In this document: positions 8,965-18,389 of the stretch, in pieces
Position numbering within the stretch: position 1 is the first letter of the stretch
Layout of the letters: the number at the start of each line of letters is the position of its first letter
Translations under genes and position numbers: made by a program
Notes under the pieces: model-generated
The model's input: the letters and a program-made list of their open reading frames with translations, nothing else
The model's database searches: none
What the model was told of the DNA's origin: nothing
Source: Portibacter marinus
Lineage (GTDB): Bacteria > Bacteroidota > Bacteroidia > Chitinophagales > Saprospiraceae
NCBI RefSeq assembly: GCF_021533195.1
Contig: NZ_JAJNKB010000006.1
Location: 1-64,000 of the forward strand
DNA: 64,000 nt
Reading direction: 5' to 3'

Positions 8965-9582
8965 TTAATTATATTCATTCATCGTGAAATGAATGCCGAT
9001 CGCTGTAAAGCTCAGTGCAGCAGCAGCAGCACGTTCTATAATCTTATCCAGATCATTCCTTTCTTCATCGGTCCATTGACCTAAAACATAATTCACCTGC
9101 TGACCCTTGTGAAAATCACTACCAATACCCACTCGCAATCTGGCATACAAATTTCCACCCAACATCTGATCAATGTCCTTTAAACCATTATGACCACCAT
9201 TTTTGCCCTTTGGCTTGATCTTAATTCTGCCGAAGGGTAGATTGAGGTCGTCTAATATGATCAACAAATTTGAGTTTTTAATTTTCTCTTTCTGCAACCA
9301 ATAATTTACTGCTTTGCCACTTCTATTCATATAAGTGGACGGTTTAAGCAAAATGATCTTTCTTCCTTTGTGTTTAATTTCAGCCAGATCACCTAACATC
9401 ATATCCTTCCATTCTGCATTGTGCTCTTTCGCAAGATGCTCTACTACATTAAAGCCCACATTGTGTCTTGTGCCCTCATAGTCTGCACCCATATTTCCCA
9501 AACCTACAATTAAATACTTCATTGGATCAGGCTTTTTACGCTTTTTTCTATGCTTAAAGAAATTAGTGATGAATTGGAACAT
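8965..9582 (-). CDS. pth: Peptidyl-tRNA hydrolase
   Basis: Releases tRNA from stalled peptidyl-tRNAs. The family core starts at MKYLIVGLGN (codon 21) and shows TRHNVGFN with the catalytic His (H40 in this numbering), KPSTYMNRSG, LLIILDDLNLPFG with the catalytic Asp, and GGHNGLKDI. The ATG at 9582 adds a basic 20-residue leader (MFQFITNFFKHRKKRKKPDP), which some relatives in this phylum appear to have; an ATG at 9522 gives the classical length. Single gene, divergent from dinB; about 130 bp separates it from the xylose regulator. Function is secure, the start is not. Confidence 0.93.
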   Translation of the reverse strand: MFQFITNFFKHRKKRKKPDPMKYLIVGLGNMGADYEGTRHNVGFNVVEHLAKEHNAEWKDMMLGDLAEIKHKGRKIILLKPSTYMNRSGKAVNYWLQKEKIKNSNLLIILDDLNLPFGRIKIKPKGKNGGHNGLKDIDQMLGGNLYARLRVGIGSDFHKGQQVNYVLGQWTDEERNDLDKIIERAAAAALSFTAIGIHFTMNEYN

Positions 9583-9707
9583 AAGATCCCATTTTGAACA
9601 TTTTTATTAATAAAGCAAATTTTAGTCCAAGTCTAACTAAACGATCCGCTGACTCCAAAAACAAAAATGTGTTTGTTCAGCTTAGATCCTGACAAATCTA
9701 TAATGAT

Positions 9708-9715
9708 TATCTTTG
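9708..9715 (+). promoter_or_regulatory. Predicted -7 promoter element for the DinB-like gene
   Basis: TATCTTTG matches TAnnTTTG and ends only four bases before the ATG at 9720, so the transcript would be leaderless or nearly so. No convincing -33 TTG was found at the expected distance. Confidence 0.45.
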
Positions 9716-9719
9716 TGAA

Positions 9720-10241
9720 ATGATTCAAAATCACAAACCTAAAAAGGGTGAATACCCGATTTTTTATAAAGGCTACATCGACACGCTAGAGGATGCTCCT
9801 CTAATCGAAACACTGAAAAAAGAGAAAGCATATGCACTGAGATGTTTTCGCAATATTCCAGATGACAAATCTGATTTTCGCTATGCCGAGGGCAAATGGA
9901 CGGTCAAGCAAGTATTGATTCATATTATTGATACAGAAATGGTCTTTGGGTATCGAGGCCTTGCGATCGCCAGGGGAGAAAAACAATCACTGCCAGGCTT
10001 TGATCAGAACGATTACATGTCTGGAGTAAATCCTGAAAATACCAGTTTGGGTGAATTGATACAATGTTTTGAACATTTACGGTCTGCTAACATTTTGTTG
10101 TATGAAATGTTAGGTGGTACCGAACTTGAAAACGAGGGGACAGCCAGTGGTTACAAAGTAAAATCCAGTACCATAGGTTATTTTATAGCAGGACATTGCA
10201 AGTATCACGTCAATATCCTTAAAGATCGATATGGTATATGA
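9720..10241 (+). CDS. DinB-superfamily putative metal-dependent protein
   Basis: A 173-residue protein of the DinB/YfiT four-helix bundle superfamily. Seen: KWTVKQVLIHIIDTEMVFGYR (first His of the metal site) and, near the C-terminus, AGHCKYHVNILKDRYG, which supplies the other His ligands at the usual spacing. Family members include thiol-dependent S-transferases and many proteins of unknown role. The stop overlaps the start of the radical SAM gene by four bases (ATGA), so the two are translationally coupled. Substrate unknown. Confidence 0.85.
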   Translation: MIQNHKPKKGEYPIFYKGYIDTLEDAPLIETLKKEKAYALRCFRNIPDDKSDFRYAEGKWTVKQVLIHIIDTEMVFGYRGLAIARGEKQSLPGFDQNDYMSGVNPENTSLGELIQCFEHLRSANILLYEMLGGTELENEGTASGYKVKSSTIGYFIAGHCKYHVNILKDRYGI

Positions 10242-11260
10242 CTTTTTATGCATCAGATACATTGCGCTTCGCAAGAAAACTTACCCCTAGAAAACTTGCT
10301 AATGCAGCAAAAGTTTTAAGCTCATTTTACTATACTAAATACACCCGGAAAGCCACTCAATGGGGGATGCCGTTTACCATTTCCGTGGAACCAACGACGG
10401 CTTGTAATCTCAGATGTCCGGAATGTCCTTCTGGTTTAAGGGCCTTTTCCAGACCTACCGGTAATCTGAAAGAGGATTTCTTTAAAGACACCATCGAGGA
10501 GCTTTATCATGACCTGATGTATCTCATTTTCTACTTCCAGGGGGAACCTTATATTAATCCAAAGTTTTTAGATATGGTCAACTATGCGCATCAAAAAGGC
10601 ATCTATACCATCACCTCCACCAATGGTCATTTCTTAAACGATGAAAATGCCAGGAAAACCATAGAATCAGGACTAGATCGCATCATCATTAGTGTAGATG
10701 GTACCACACAGGAAGTTTATGAACAATATCGTAAAGAAGGAAGCCTGGCCAATGTTTTAGCAGGAACACGAAACCTGGTTAAATGGAAAAAGAAGCTGAA
10801 AGCTTCTAATCCTCACATCATTTTTCAGTTTTTAGTTGTTAAGCCTAATGAACACCAAATTCCCGAAATCTACAGACTGGCTAAAGAGGTAGGGGTTGAT
10901 GAAGTCAAACTGAAAACCGCACAAGTGTATGAATATGAAAATGGAAACCCACTGATTCCGTCTATTGATAAATATGCCAGATATCGACAGAAGGCCAATG
11001 GTAAATACGAAGTTAAAAACGAGTTGTTGAATCATTGCTGGCGATTGTGGCAATCATGCGTCATTACTTGGGATGGGATGGTGGTTCCTTGTTGTTTTGA
11101 TAAAGATGCCACTTACAAACTTGGCGATCTCAAGGAACAGAGTTTTAGTGAATTATGGCAGGGTGATGCATACCAACAATTTAGAAGTCAGATTCTTTTA
11201 GGTCGCGACCAGATTGAAATCTGCACAAATTGTACAGAAGGCTGTAAAGTTTGGGCATAA
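10238..11260 (+). CDS. Radical SAM/SPASM-domain protein
   Basis: A 340-residue radical SAM enzyme. C56, C60 and C63 in TACNLRCPECPSG form the CxxxCxxC motif that binds the SAM-cleaving [4Fe-4S] cluster; the TIM-barrel region includes YFQGEPYINP and ISVDGTTQEVYEQYR. The C-terminal SPASM-like region has Cys residues in NHCWRLWQSC, VVPCCFDKD and ICTNCTEGC, probably ligating an auxiliary cluster. SPASM proteins often modify peptides, but no precursor peptide gene is seen nearby, and many Bacteroidota members of this subfamily are uncharacterised. Coupled to the upstream DinB-like gene. Confidence 0.9.
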   Translation: MTFYASDTLRFARKLTPRKLANAAKVLSSFYYTKYTRKATQWGMPFTISVEPTTACNLRCPECPSGLRAFSRPTGNLKEDFFKDTIEELYHDLMYLIFYFQGEPYINPKFLDMVNYAHQKGIYTITSTNGHFLNDENARKTIESGLDRIIISVDGTTQEVYEQYRKEGSLANVLAGTRNLVKWKKKLKASNPHIIFQFLVVKPNEHQIPEIYRLAKEVGVDEVKLKTAQVYEYENGNPLIPSIDKYARYRQKANGKYEVKNELLNHCWRLWQSCVITWDGMVVPCCFDKDATYKLGDLKEQSFSELWQGDAYQQFRSQILLGRDQIEICTNCTEGCKVWA

Positions 11261-11376
11261 TCCTAAATAAACTTTTGATTTACAATCTTTTTTAAGACCT
11301 TTATGTTTCCCCTCATGAATTAACGCGGTGACACCTATGACCATGAATAACTTAATTTTAGTAAATATTAAGATTA

Positions 11377-12396
11377 ATGTGGATTAAGTCGATTATTCAG
11401 GGTAGACTTGAATTTGGAAATGCTAAGAGTTATGAAAAGGTAGTGAAGATGTTCAATTACAGAACAGAGAACTACCATAAGAATGACATACTGTTCAAAG
11501 AAGAAGAAATCTTCTTTGAAGATGGCTTCTATATGGACCTCAAAAGATTCGTGGGACAGGTCACTCAAAAATCATTCAAAAACACCATGGACTTGCTTGG
11601 CTATTGTGCGCAGTTTGCCATATCTGGAAGCATAGATGGGTGGTTAACAGATACGGGAACAGTGCTTGCACACTCTCACGTAGAACCGAAATCTGATAAA
11701 GCCGTTGTTCAATATTTCCAGAAAGGTAAAAAGTTGGTTAAGTCAGAGGGAGAACAACAGGAAGCGATCAAGCACCTCACAAAAGCCATTGAAAAATACA
11801 ATCGTCATGCTCAGGCTTATGAGCGCCGTGCAAAAGTCAATTTTATCCTCAAAAAATATCATGATGCTTTAAGAGACTATAATAAAAGCATCGGAATCGA
11901 CGATACAAATCCCGCAGCCTACTATGGAAGAGGTAAAGTCCACATGATCAATGAAAATTGGAAAGAAGCTGCAGCTGATTTTGATATGGCAACCAAAAAA
12001 TCAATAGCCCTCCAGAGTATCTATTGGAAAGCACGCAGACTAAAGGCGGATTGTCATATTAAACTTAAGGAGTACAAGAAAGCCGCTTTCGATCTGAAGT
12101 TGTTTAGCAACCGCTCTTTCGAGGAAGACAGCCCTAATCTAAAGTGGATGTCAGCAGTTCAGTTTAAGTACGGCAAAGTTCTGGTGGAGCTAGAAGAATA
12201 TGAAGAAGCCATCAAGGCATTTAATGCATCAATTGCGGAAAGGAGTAAGCTCGATGAGATTCCAGAAAAAGAGAAGTACTTCTACCGTGGTCTGGCTAAG
12301 AAGAAGGCCGGTAAGAACGGTTCTATTAAGGACATTAAGATGGCTAAAGAGCTAGGTTTCGACAATGCTGAGAAACTTGCTGCCCAGATGGCATAA
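11377..12396 (+). CDS. TPR-repeat protein of unknown function
   Basis: A 339-residue cytoplasmic-looking protein without signal peptide. The first 110 residues have no recognised family (includes DILFKEEEIFFEDGFYMDLK). From about 110 onward tetratricopeptide repeats follow: QEAIKHLTKAIEKYNRHAQA, YHDALRDYNKSIGIDDTNPA, WKEAAADFDMATKKS, EYEEAIKAFNASIAE. TPRs mediate protein contacts. The gene leads a plus-strand run with the OmpA/PD40 protein (32-bp gap) and rlmD. Role not deducible. Confidence 0.75.
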   Translation: MWIKSIIQGRLEFGNAKSYEKVVKMFNYRTENYHKNDILFKEEEIFFEDGFYMDLKRFVGQVTQKSFKNTMDLLGYCAQFAISGSIDGWLTDTGTVLAHSHVEPKSDKAVVQYFQKGKKLVKSEGEQQEAIKHLTKAIEKYNRHAQAYERRAKVNFILKKYHDALRDYNKSIGIDDTNPAAYYGRGKVHMINENWKEAAADFDMATKKSIALQSIYWKARRLKADCHIKLKEYKKAAFDLKLFSNRSFEEDSPNLKWMSAVQFKYGKVLVELEEYEEAIKAFNASIAERSKLDEIPEKEKYFYRGLAKKKAGKNGSIKDIKMAKELGFDNAEKLAAQMA

Positions 12397-12428
12397 CATT
12401 CCTATATCTTCGTTTCGTTAACTTAAGT

Positions 12429-14357
12429 ATGAATAGCAAATACTTTGTACTGTTTTTGTTTTTTGTGCCAATGGTTTTAGGTGGCCAGTCTATCGTCACT
12501 GAAAACAATGCACCTAAGGCTCTTTCGAAATTGTATGAAAAAGCACAGAAATGTATTTCAGAAAATAAGGTCGAAGAAGCCATTGACAAACTAGAGAAGG
12601 CGTTAGAAAAAGAGTCTAAGTTTATTGATGCCCACCTTCAGCTTGGTGGTTTACTTTACAGCAATCAAAGTTACGAGCAAGCCATCGATCATTTTAAATC
12701 TGCCATTGACCTGGATTCCACATACAATGTTCGCGCTTACCAGGCATTGGCGCAAAGTTATGAGGCCAGTAAAAATTTCCAGGAAGCCATTGACACCTAT
12801 AAGGTTTACTTGTTAAAAGATAAAAAGATCAGACCGGAATACCGAAACGAAGTTGAAAAGAAAATAAGGGATTTTGAATTTAGAAAGTATGCCCTTGCAA
12901 ATCCTTTACCTTTTGACCCCGTTATGCTACCGGAAGCGATTAATAGTCCTAACTATTCTGAGTATCTACCTTCCCTGACTGCCGACGGCCAAAAACTATT
13001 TTTCACAAGAGTGACCCAAAACCAGGAAGATATCTACTATGCAGAAAAGGACTCCCTGGACAACTGGACAGAAGCACAGTTGCTTCCCAATTTAAATACG
13101 CTTGAAAACGAAGGCGCACATGCCATATCTGCCAATGGAAAAACGATACTTTTTACTTTCTGTTCAGATGGTCGGAATAGAACCCCTCGAGGGTGTAACA
13201 TTTATGCTGCTTTTAAAAAAGAAGGGGTTTGGAGTCGGCCCACGTTTTTTGATGCAATAAACAGCAATGCCTGGGACAGTCAACCTTCCATTTCGGCAGA
13301 TGGTGAAATCATTATTTTTGCAAGCAAGCGACCTGGTGGCCATGGTGAAAGCGATCTGTGGTGGAGCAAAAGAAATGAGGAAGGCAAGTGGTTGATACCA
13401 CAGAATCTTGGACCAGTGATCAATACCCCTTTCAAAGAAGAATCACCTTTTTTACACCCTGACGGAAAGACGCTTTACTTTAAGTCTGATGGACATCCGG
13501 GCATGGGAAGTTTTGATCTGTTTAAATCTGAGCTAGGCAGCGATGGCCAATGGTCAGATCCGGTTAACTTGGGTTATCCTATCAATACCGAAGACCATGA
13601 AGGAGCCATGATCGTCGGCCTGGATGGAAAAACCGCTTATTATTCCAAAGGTAGTGGCACAGTAGGTTTTGATAGAAATCATACCGATATATATACTTTC
13701 GAGCTGCCGAAAGCATCATCAGCAGACCCTGTAGGCTTCGTAAGAATAAACGTTTATGATGCAAAAACTCACAACCCTTTGGCCGCAAGGGTGGATATTC
13801 AGTCCTCCAGCCGTTTAGCGAGGTCCAGGGTTACAGATTCCGAAGGCGAAGTTTTAGTTATTCTACCTGTAGGCGAGAACTTTAGTATAAACATTGACAA
13901 GGAGAATTATTATCTCCATTCCGAAAGGATAGAATTAGACAATCCATCCACCTCAGAAACTGCATTTGAAGTCAATATCTATTTGAAAAAAGTAGAACCG
14001 ATAGTTGAAGCTGACCCTGAGCCTGTTATTCTTAAGAACGTTTTATTTGAAACCGGATCTTTTGAGCTCCTGGAGGAATCATTTTTTGAACTAAACCATC
14101 TGGTAGATTTATTAAAAGAAAATCCAGATTTGAAAATAGAAATAAGAGGACATACTGATAATGTAGGGCCGGAAGAGGATAATCAATTGCTTTCAGAAAA
14201 CCGTGCAAAGTCGGTATATGAATACTTGACCAGAAAAGGGGTTCAGTCTGAAAGACTATCTTACAGGGGATTGGGGGAATCTCAGCCGATCAGTACAAAT
14301 GAAACTGAAGAAGGAAGAAGATTAAACAGAAGAACTGAATTTATAACTGTAGAGTAA
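12429..14357 (+). CDS. TPR, PD40 propeller and OmpA-domain cell-envelope protein
   Basis: A 642-residue exported protein. Signal peptide (MNSKYFVLFLFFVPMVLGGQ); TPRs at about 30-150 (VEEAIDKLEKALEKESKFID, YEQAIDHFKSAIDLD); PD40/WD40-like beta-propeller blades (YLPSLTADGQKLFFTR, QPSISADGEIIIFASKRPGG, ESPFLHPDGKTLYFKSDG); a carboxypeptidase-regulatory-like domain (about 445-520); and a C-terminal OmpA peptidoglycan-binding domain (IEIRGHTDNVG, LSENRAKSVYEYL). This architecture is common in Bacteroidota envelope proteins, some tied to gliding or type IX secretion, but no such genes are adjacent. The stop overlaps rlmD by one base. Confidence 0.92.
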   Translation: MNSKYFVLFLFFVPMVLGGQSIVTENNAPKALSKLYEKAQKCISENKVEEAIDKLEKALEKESKFIDAHLQLGGLLYSNQSYEQAIDHFKSAIDLDSTYNVRAYQALAQSYEASKNFQEAIDTYKVYLLKDKKIRPEYRNEVEKKIRDFEFRKYALANPLPFDPVMLPEAINSPNYSEYLPSLTADGQKLFFTRVTQNQEDIYYAEKDSLDNWTEAQLLPNLNTLENEGAHAISANGKTILFTFCSDGRNRTPRGCNIYAAFKKEGVWSRPTFFDAINSNAWDSQPSISADGEIIIFASKRPGGHGESDLWWSKRNEEGKWLIPQNLGPVINTPFKEESPFLHPDGKTLYFKSDGHPGMGSFDLFKSELGSDGQWSDPVNLGYPINTEDHEGAMIVGLDGKTAYYSKGSGTVGFDRNHTDIYTFELPKASSADPVGFVRINVYDAKTHNPLAARVDIQSSSRLARSRVTDSEGEVLVILPVGENFSINIDKENYYLHSERIELDNPSTSETAFEVNIYLKKVEPIVEADPEPVILKNVLFETGSFELLEESFFELNHLVDLLKENPDLKIEIRGHTDNVGPEEDNQLLSENRAKSVYEYLTRKGVQSERLSYRGLGESQPISTNETEEGRRLNRRTEFITVE

Positions 14358-15775
14358 TGGGAAGAAGGAAGAAGGCAAAAATGGTTAAAGACATCACCAT
14401 TTCCGGAATCGCTGACAAGGGGATGAGTGTGGGAAGAGATGAAAATGGTACCGTTTATTTTTTACAAGGTGGTGTACCTGGTGATACGGTCAATGCTGTG
14501 ATTAAAAGGAAAAAGAAAGGGGTTCCATTTGGTTTTGTTTCAGAGGTCACGGAAAAATCTGAACATCGCGTAGAACCATTTTGTGAGCATTTTGGCATTT
14601 GCGGCGGCTGCAAATGGCAACATCTAGATTATAAAATTCAAATTGAGCATAAAGAAAAACAGGTGCGGGATGCGATAAAACGCATCGCTAAAGTAGAGCC
14701 CGTCGAGTTTTTGCCCATTTTAGGAAATACAAGTTTAAGGCTTTATCGCAACAAATTGGAATATAGCTTTTCAAACAAGCGCTGGATCACGGAAGAAGAA
14801 GTAGCCTCTGGAGAAGACATTGAGCAATCCAAAGCGGTAGGGTTTCACAGACCAGGAGTATTTGATAAAATCGTTGACATCAACACCTGCCATCTTCAAG
14901 TCGATATTTCTAATCAAATCAGAAATTTTATTCAGGATTTCACGTCTTCTGAAGCATATTCCTATTATGATATCCGAGGAAATCACGGTTTTCTTCGTGA
15001 AATGGTGGTGAGGACCAATCTTAAAGGAGAGGTCATGCTGATTTTAATTTTTGGTCGAGAAGAAAAGCAAAAGATGGCGAATATCACAGAAGCTGTCCTT
15101 TCTCAGTTTCCTCAAATCGTCAGCATGTTTCACATCATAAACCCTAAAAACAATTCCTCCTTTTACGACCTCGATCCCATTCATGTTCATGGTGAACCCT
15201 ACCTGAAAGAAAGATTGGGCCCTCTAGAATATAAAATTGGACCCAAGTCATTTTTTCAAACCAATACTAAACAAGCTGCGAAATTATATCAGATTGCCAG
15301 GCAATTTGCAAATATTCAACCGGATGATAATGTTTACGATCTTTATACAGGTCTAGGAAGTATCGCTCTTTTTGTAGCAGACCAATGCAAGTCTATCGTC
15401 GGAATCGAAGAGATTCCGGAAGCCATTGAATGGGCTAAAGAAAATGCTTCGCACAATCAGATCCATCATGCCAGTTTTTACGCAGGAGATGTGAAAGACC
15501 TGTGGACAGATAGATTTGTCGAAAATCACGGAGTAGCGGATATCATCATTACTGACCCCCCGAGATCGGGAATGCATAAAGAGGTAGTGGATATGTTTTT
15601 AAAGTTAGAAACTCCTAAAATCGTATACATCAGTTGCAATCCGTCCACCCAAGCTAGAGATATAGGATTATTGTCAGAAAAGTATACCTTGGAAAAAATA
15701 CAACCCGTGGATATGTTCCCGCATACCCATCATGTAGAAAGTGTTGCCTTACTAAAACTAAAGACCAATGGCTGA
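14357..15775 (+). CDS. rlmD: 23S rRNA (uracil-C5)-methyltransferase, RlmD/RumA type
   Basis: A 472-residue SAM-dependent m5U methyltransferase. N-terminal TRAM domain; [4Fe-4S] ligands C76, C82, C85 (FCEHFGICGGCKW) and C178 (INTCHL); FFQTN; SAM-binding VYDLYTGLGSIALFVA; TDPPRSGMH; and the catalytic Cys region YISCNPSTQARD. These match the RlmC/RlmD/TrmA family with the iron-sulfur cluster. Which uridine is methylated (1939 or 747) cannot be told, so the symbol is by best family fit. Start overlaps the upstream stop (TAATG). Confidence 0.9.
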   Translation: MGRRKKAKMVKDITISGIADKGMSVGRDENGTVYFLQGGVPGDTVNAVIKRKKKGVPFGFVSEVTEKSEHRVEPFCEHFGICGGCKWQHLDYKIQIEHKEKQVRDAIKRIAKVEPVEFLPILGNTSLRLYRNKLEYSFSNKRWITEEEVASGEDIEQSKAVGFHRPGVFDKIVDINTCHLQVDISNQIRNFIQDFTSSEAYSYYDIRGNHGFLREMVVRTNLKGEVMLILIFGREEKQKMANITEAVLSQFPQIVSMFHIINPKNNSSFYDLDPIHVHGEPYLKERLGPLEYKIGPKSFFQTNTKQAAKLYQIARQFANIQPDDNVYDLYTGLGSIALFVADQCKSIVGIEEIPEAIEWAKENASHNQIHHASFYAGDVKDLWTDRFVENHGVADIIITDPPRSGMHKEVVDMFLKLETPKIVYISCNPSTQARDIGLLSEKYTLEKIQPVDMFPHTHHVESVALLKLKTNG

Positions 15776-16115
15776 AGATGCTGAAAAACTACTCCAGTTA
15801 GAAAATGAGTTGAAAGTTTATCGCAATGTGTTGATCAAAGCTCAGGACATCATCATGACTAAAGATGTATCTAAATACCCTATTTTTGTTTTTCATCAAC
15901 ACGCTATCGAAGTAGGAATTCCTATCGTAGAAAAGAAAAAGTCGAAGGGTAATTGGAATATTCACGCTTCCAGTCTCGAAGAATTTCACTCTAAATCTCT
16001 GATTCCTTCAGAAAATATTGACAAGTTCAAGGAGGCATACAAGGATACAGACACCCATCTTTGCTTATTTGTAATCAGTGAGCTCGGGGCACAATTCATT
16101 TTTCTTGAACAATAA
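15768..16115 (+). CDS. Conserved small protein of unknown function
   Basis: A 115-residue protein overlapping the end of rlmD by eight bases, so probably co-translated. It has no signal peptide or membrane segment. Landmarks are VSKYPIFVFHQHAIEVGIPI, the basic patch VEKKKSKGNW, ASSLEEFHSKSLI and a hydrophobic end THLCLFVISELGAQFIFL. I recall similar small proteins in other Bacteroidota but no known activity. Confidence 0.7.
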   Translation: MAEDAEKLLQLENELKVYRNVLIKAQDIIMTKDVSKYPIFVFHQHAIEVGIPIVEKKKSKGNWNIHASSLEEFHSKSLIPSENIDKFKEAYKDTDTHLCLFVISELGAQFIFLEQ

Positions 16116-16165
16116 TTAGTCAAGTCTACCAACCCTTTTTAACCCTTTTCCGTCTTAATGAATAG

Positions 16166-16187
16166 ATGTTTTTACGCGTAAAAGCAT
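16166..16187. promoter_or_regulatory. 22-bp near-perfect palindrome upstream of LVIVD lipoprotein
   Basis: ATGTTTTTACGCGTAAAAGCAT is an inverted repeat with one mismatch, centred on ACGCGT, about 65 bp before the ATG at 16252. There is no T-run after it, so an operator is more likely than a terminator. The binding protein is unknown. Confidence 0.45.
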
Positions 16188-16251
16188 GATTAAAATTGAA
16201 GAGGTAATGCTTACCCATTTGCTTCATTGAAAAAACTTTAAAATAGAATTA

Positions 16252-17559
16252 ATGAAAACTTTAAAATTATTATGCGCTTTTGTTTTCCTTGGCCTTCTCA
16301 GCCAATCCTGCCTCGAGGACAAATGCGATGCCACAAGAGAATACGTCAGATACAATCCTGTGTACATGAGCGGACAGGAATTGGCTTATGATGTTAGGAC
16401 CGTAGACGGGCGATCTCTTGAAAATCCCGGTAAAATATATTTCTATCAAAACTACTTATTCATTAATGAGAAGGGTGTGGGAATTCATATTTATGACAAT
16501 GCTGATCCAAGCAGTCCTAAATATGTGACTTTTTATAATCTTCCAGGAAATTTCGACATGGCCATTAAGAATAAGACCCTTTTCGCTGATAACCCATTGT
16601 TTCTCATGGCGATCAATATAGAAGACATTAAGAATCCAGTGCTGACCAGTCGAGATCGTATCAAACCTGAAGAGGATTGGCTTTATGAAAATCTTGATCA
16701 ACGACATGTGGTTTACCACACGAGATCAAATATTGTCGAGACCTTTGATTGTTCGGACCAGAATTTTGGGCAACGCTTTTTTAGAAGAGATGATATGGTG
16801 TGGTTTGCTGAAGGCAATGGAATTACGTTTGATCGTGGTGGTTTTAACGCTAATAATGTTCTTAGTTTTGGAGAATCTTCAAGTTCAGGTAATTCAGGAG
16901 TAGGAGGCTCATTTGCCAGATTCACGATCTATGATGACTACTTATACACTGTTGATCAGTCGTCTTTGAATATTTGGGATATTGCCAATGAAGCAAATCC
17001 CGAAAGAATTACTAGCAAGCACCTTGGATGGGGTATAGAAACTATTTTTCCTTATCAAGACAAATTATTTATCGGTAGTAATGCCGGTATGTTTATTTTT
17101 GATAATTCAGACCCATCTAATCCACTACAGACTGCCGAATTCAGACATGCTCAAGCCTGTGATCCTGTTGTAGTGCAAGATGACATTGCTTATGTGACTT
17201 TAAGAGATGGCAACCAATGCAATGGATTTGACAACCAACTCGATGTTATCGACGTCAGTAACATTTACAGACCTAGCCTCATCAAATCTTATGATATGAA
17301 ACATCCACATGGTCTTGCCATCAGAGATAATAATTTATTTATCTGTGAAGGCAATTTCGGGTTAAAGGTTTTTGATGCCAGCGATGCTGAAGCCATTACC
17401 AGAAACGAATTGGCTCATCTTTCGGATATCAATGCCTACGACGTCATCTCTTTGAATTCAGAACTGCTATTCCTGGTAGGTAGTGATGGTTTTTTCCAAT
17501 ACAATGTAAAAGATCCAAAGCGACCTTCATTAATCAGTTCCATATTGGTTGAAAACTAG
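16252..17559 (+). CDS. LVIVD-repeat beta-propeller lipoprotein
   Basis: A 435-residue protein with a lipoprotein signal (lipobox LLSQSC, acylated Cys at 20). The mature part consists of repeated propeller-like blades such as GVGIHIYDNADPSSPKYV, AGMFIFDNSDPSNPLQ, NQLDVIDVSNIYRPSLI and FGLKVFDASDAEAI, typical of LVIVD-repeat proteins found on Bacteroidota cell surfaces. Function unknown. The next gene begins 10 bp after its stop, suggesting an operon. Confidence 0.85.
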   Translation: MKTLKLLCAFVFLGLLSQSCLEDKCDATREYVRYNPVYMSGQELAYDVRTVDGRSLENPGKIYFYQNYLFINEKGVGIHIYDNADPSSPKYVTFYNLPGNFDMAIKNKTLFADNPLFLMAINIEDIKNPVLTSRDRIKPEEDWLYENLDQRHVVYHTRSNIVETFDCSDQNFGQRFFRRDDMVWFAEGNGITFDRGGFNANNVLSFGESSSSGNSGVGGSFARFTIYDDYLYTVDQSSLNIWDIANEANPERITSKHLGWGIETIFPYQDKLFIGSNAGMFIFDNSDPSNPLQTAEFRHAQACDPVVVQDDIAYVTLRDGNQCNGFDNQLDVIDVSNIYRPSLIKSYDMKHPHGLAIRDNNLFICEGNFGLKVFDASDAEAITRNELAHLSDINAYDVISLNSELLFLVGSDGFFQYNVKDPKRPSLISSILVEN

Positions 17560-17569
17560 ACCCATTAAC

Positions 17570-18310
17570 ATGCAAACACTAAATAAACTTTTATTGATCA
17601 TTCTACTTTTTTTAGGATTGCAAAACCTGGAAGCTCAGAATGAATCTTTAATCTACAAAGACCTCATTTTTCTTAATCATGGTAGCAAGATCGTTGGCGC
17701 CATAACCGAATATCATCCTGATGATAGCGTAACCATGAAACTAAAGAATGGAAATGAACTTACTTTTTATGCGAATCAGATCAAAAGGATCGTTATGCAC
17801 GAAGAAAAGGAAAGGAGCGTTTCTAGAGCTGTTATTCCGATGAAAACACAAAGATTTTTCCACGAGGCTCAAGTAGGCTTGTTGTCTAACAATAATGGCA
17901 ATGGTGTAACCTTATCTTATAACTTGCTCTATCAAAAGAATGCGATGGTCGCTTTCGGGGGTGGGTTTGGAATGGATAATTACTATGCGGCACCAGGTAG
18001 AGAAATTTTCCCAATTTTTGCTAATGCGAAAATAAACTTAACTTCAGGGAACAATGTGCCCTATGTCGGTATGAAAATGGGTTATGGGATGGCGTTTAAA
18101 AGGGAAGAATATAACATAACACAAGCTGATGGAGGTTTGATGACCAATCCATATGTAGGATTGAGACTTGGATCCCGAGGTTTAATGGTCAATCTTTTCG
18201 CAGGACTACGTTTTCAAAAGGTGGATTATATTTTAAGTAATTCATGGGAGACAAGACGTGAAGATATTTTGCACAGACGATTAGAATTTGGAATGGCTTT
18301 AATGCTATAA
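17570..18310 (+). CDS. Exported protein, probably outer-membrane barrel
   Basis: A 246-residue protein from the ATG at 17570; a longer frame from a TTG at 17549 overlaps the previous gene and spoils the signal peptide. Signal sequence MQTLNKLLLIILLFLGLQNLEAQ, then a short domain (KDLIFLNHGSKIVGAITEYH) resembling the SH3-like units that read as envelope sensors, then alternating hydrophobic strands ending in LEFGMALML, as expected for a small outer-membrane beta-barrel. No family was recognised with confidence. Confidence 0.7.
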   Translation: MQTLNKLLLIILLFLGLQNLEAQNESLIYKDLIFLNHGSKIVGAITEYHPDDSVTMKLKNGNELTFYANQIKRIVMHEEKERSVSRAVIPMKTQRFFHEAQVGLLSNNNGNGVTLSYNLLYQKNAMVAFGGGFGMDNYYAAPGREIFPIFANAKINLTSGNNVPYVGMKMGYGMAFKREEYNITQADGGLMTNPYVGLRLGSRGLMVNLFAGLRFQKVDYILSNSWETRREDILHRRLEFGMALML

Positions 18311-18357
18311 AGAAACATGATGTAGGATCTCATGTAAAATTGCATAACTATGTAATG

Positions 18358-18389
18358 CCGGACCAGTAATAAACTGGTCCGGTTTTTTT
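18358..18389 (+). terminator. Strong intrinsic terminator
   Basis: CCGGACCAGT (18358-18367) and ACTGGTCCGG (18373-18382) form a perfect 10-bp stem around AATAA, followed by seven T. It ends the LVIVD-lipoprotein operon. Confidence 0.93.

Noticed and set aside
17549-17569. Earlier TTG start for the exported barrel protein
   Set aside because: It overlaps the previous gene and puts charged residues before a good signal peptide that starts at 17570.
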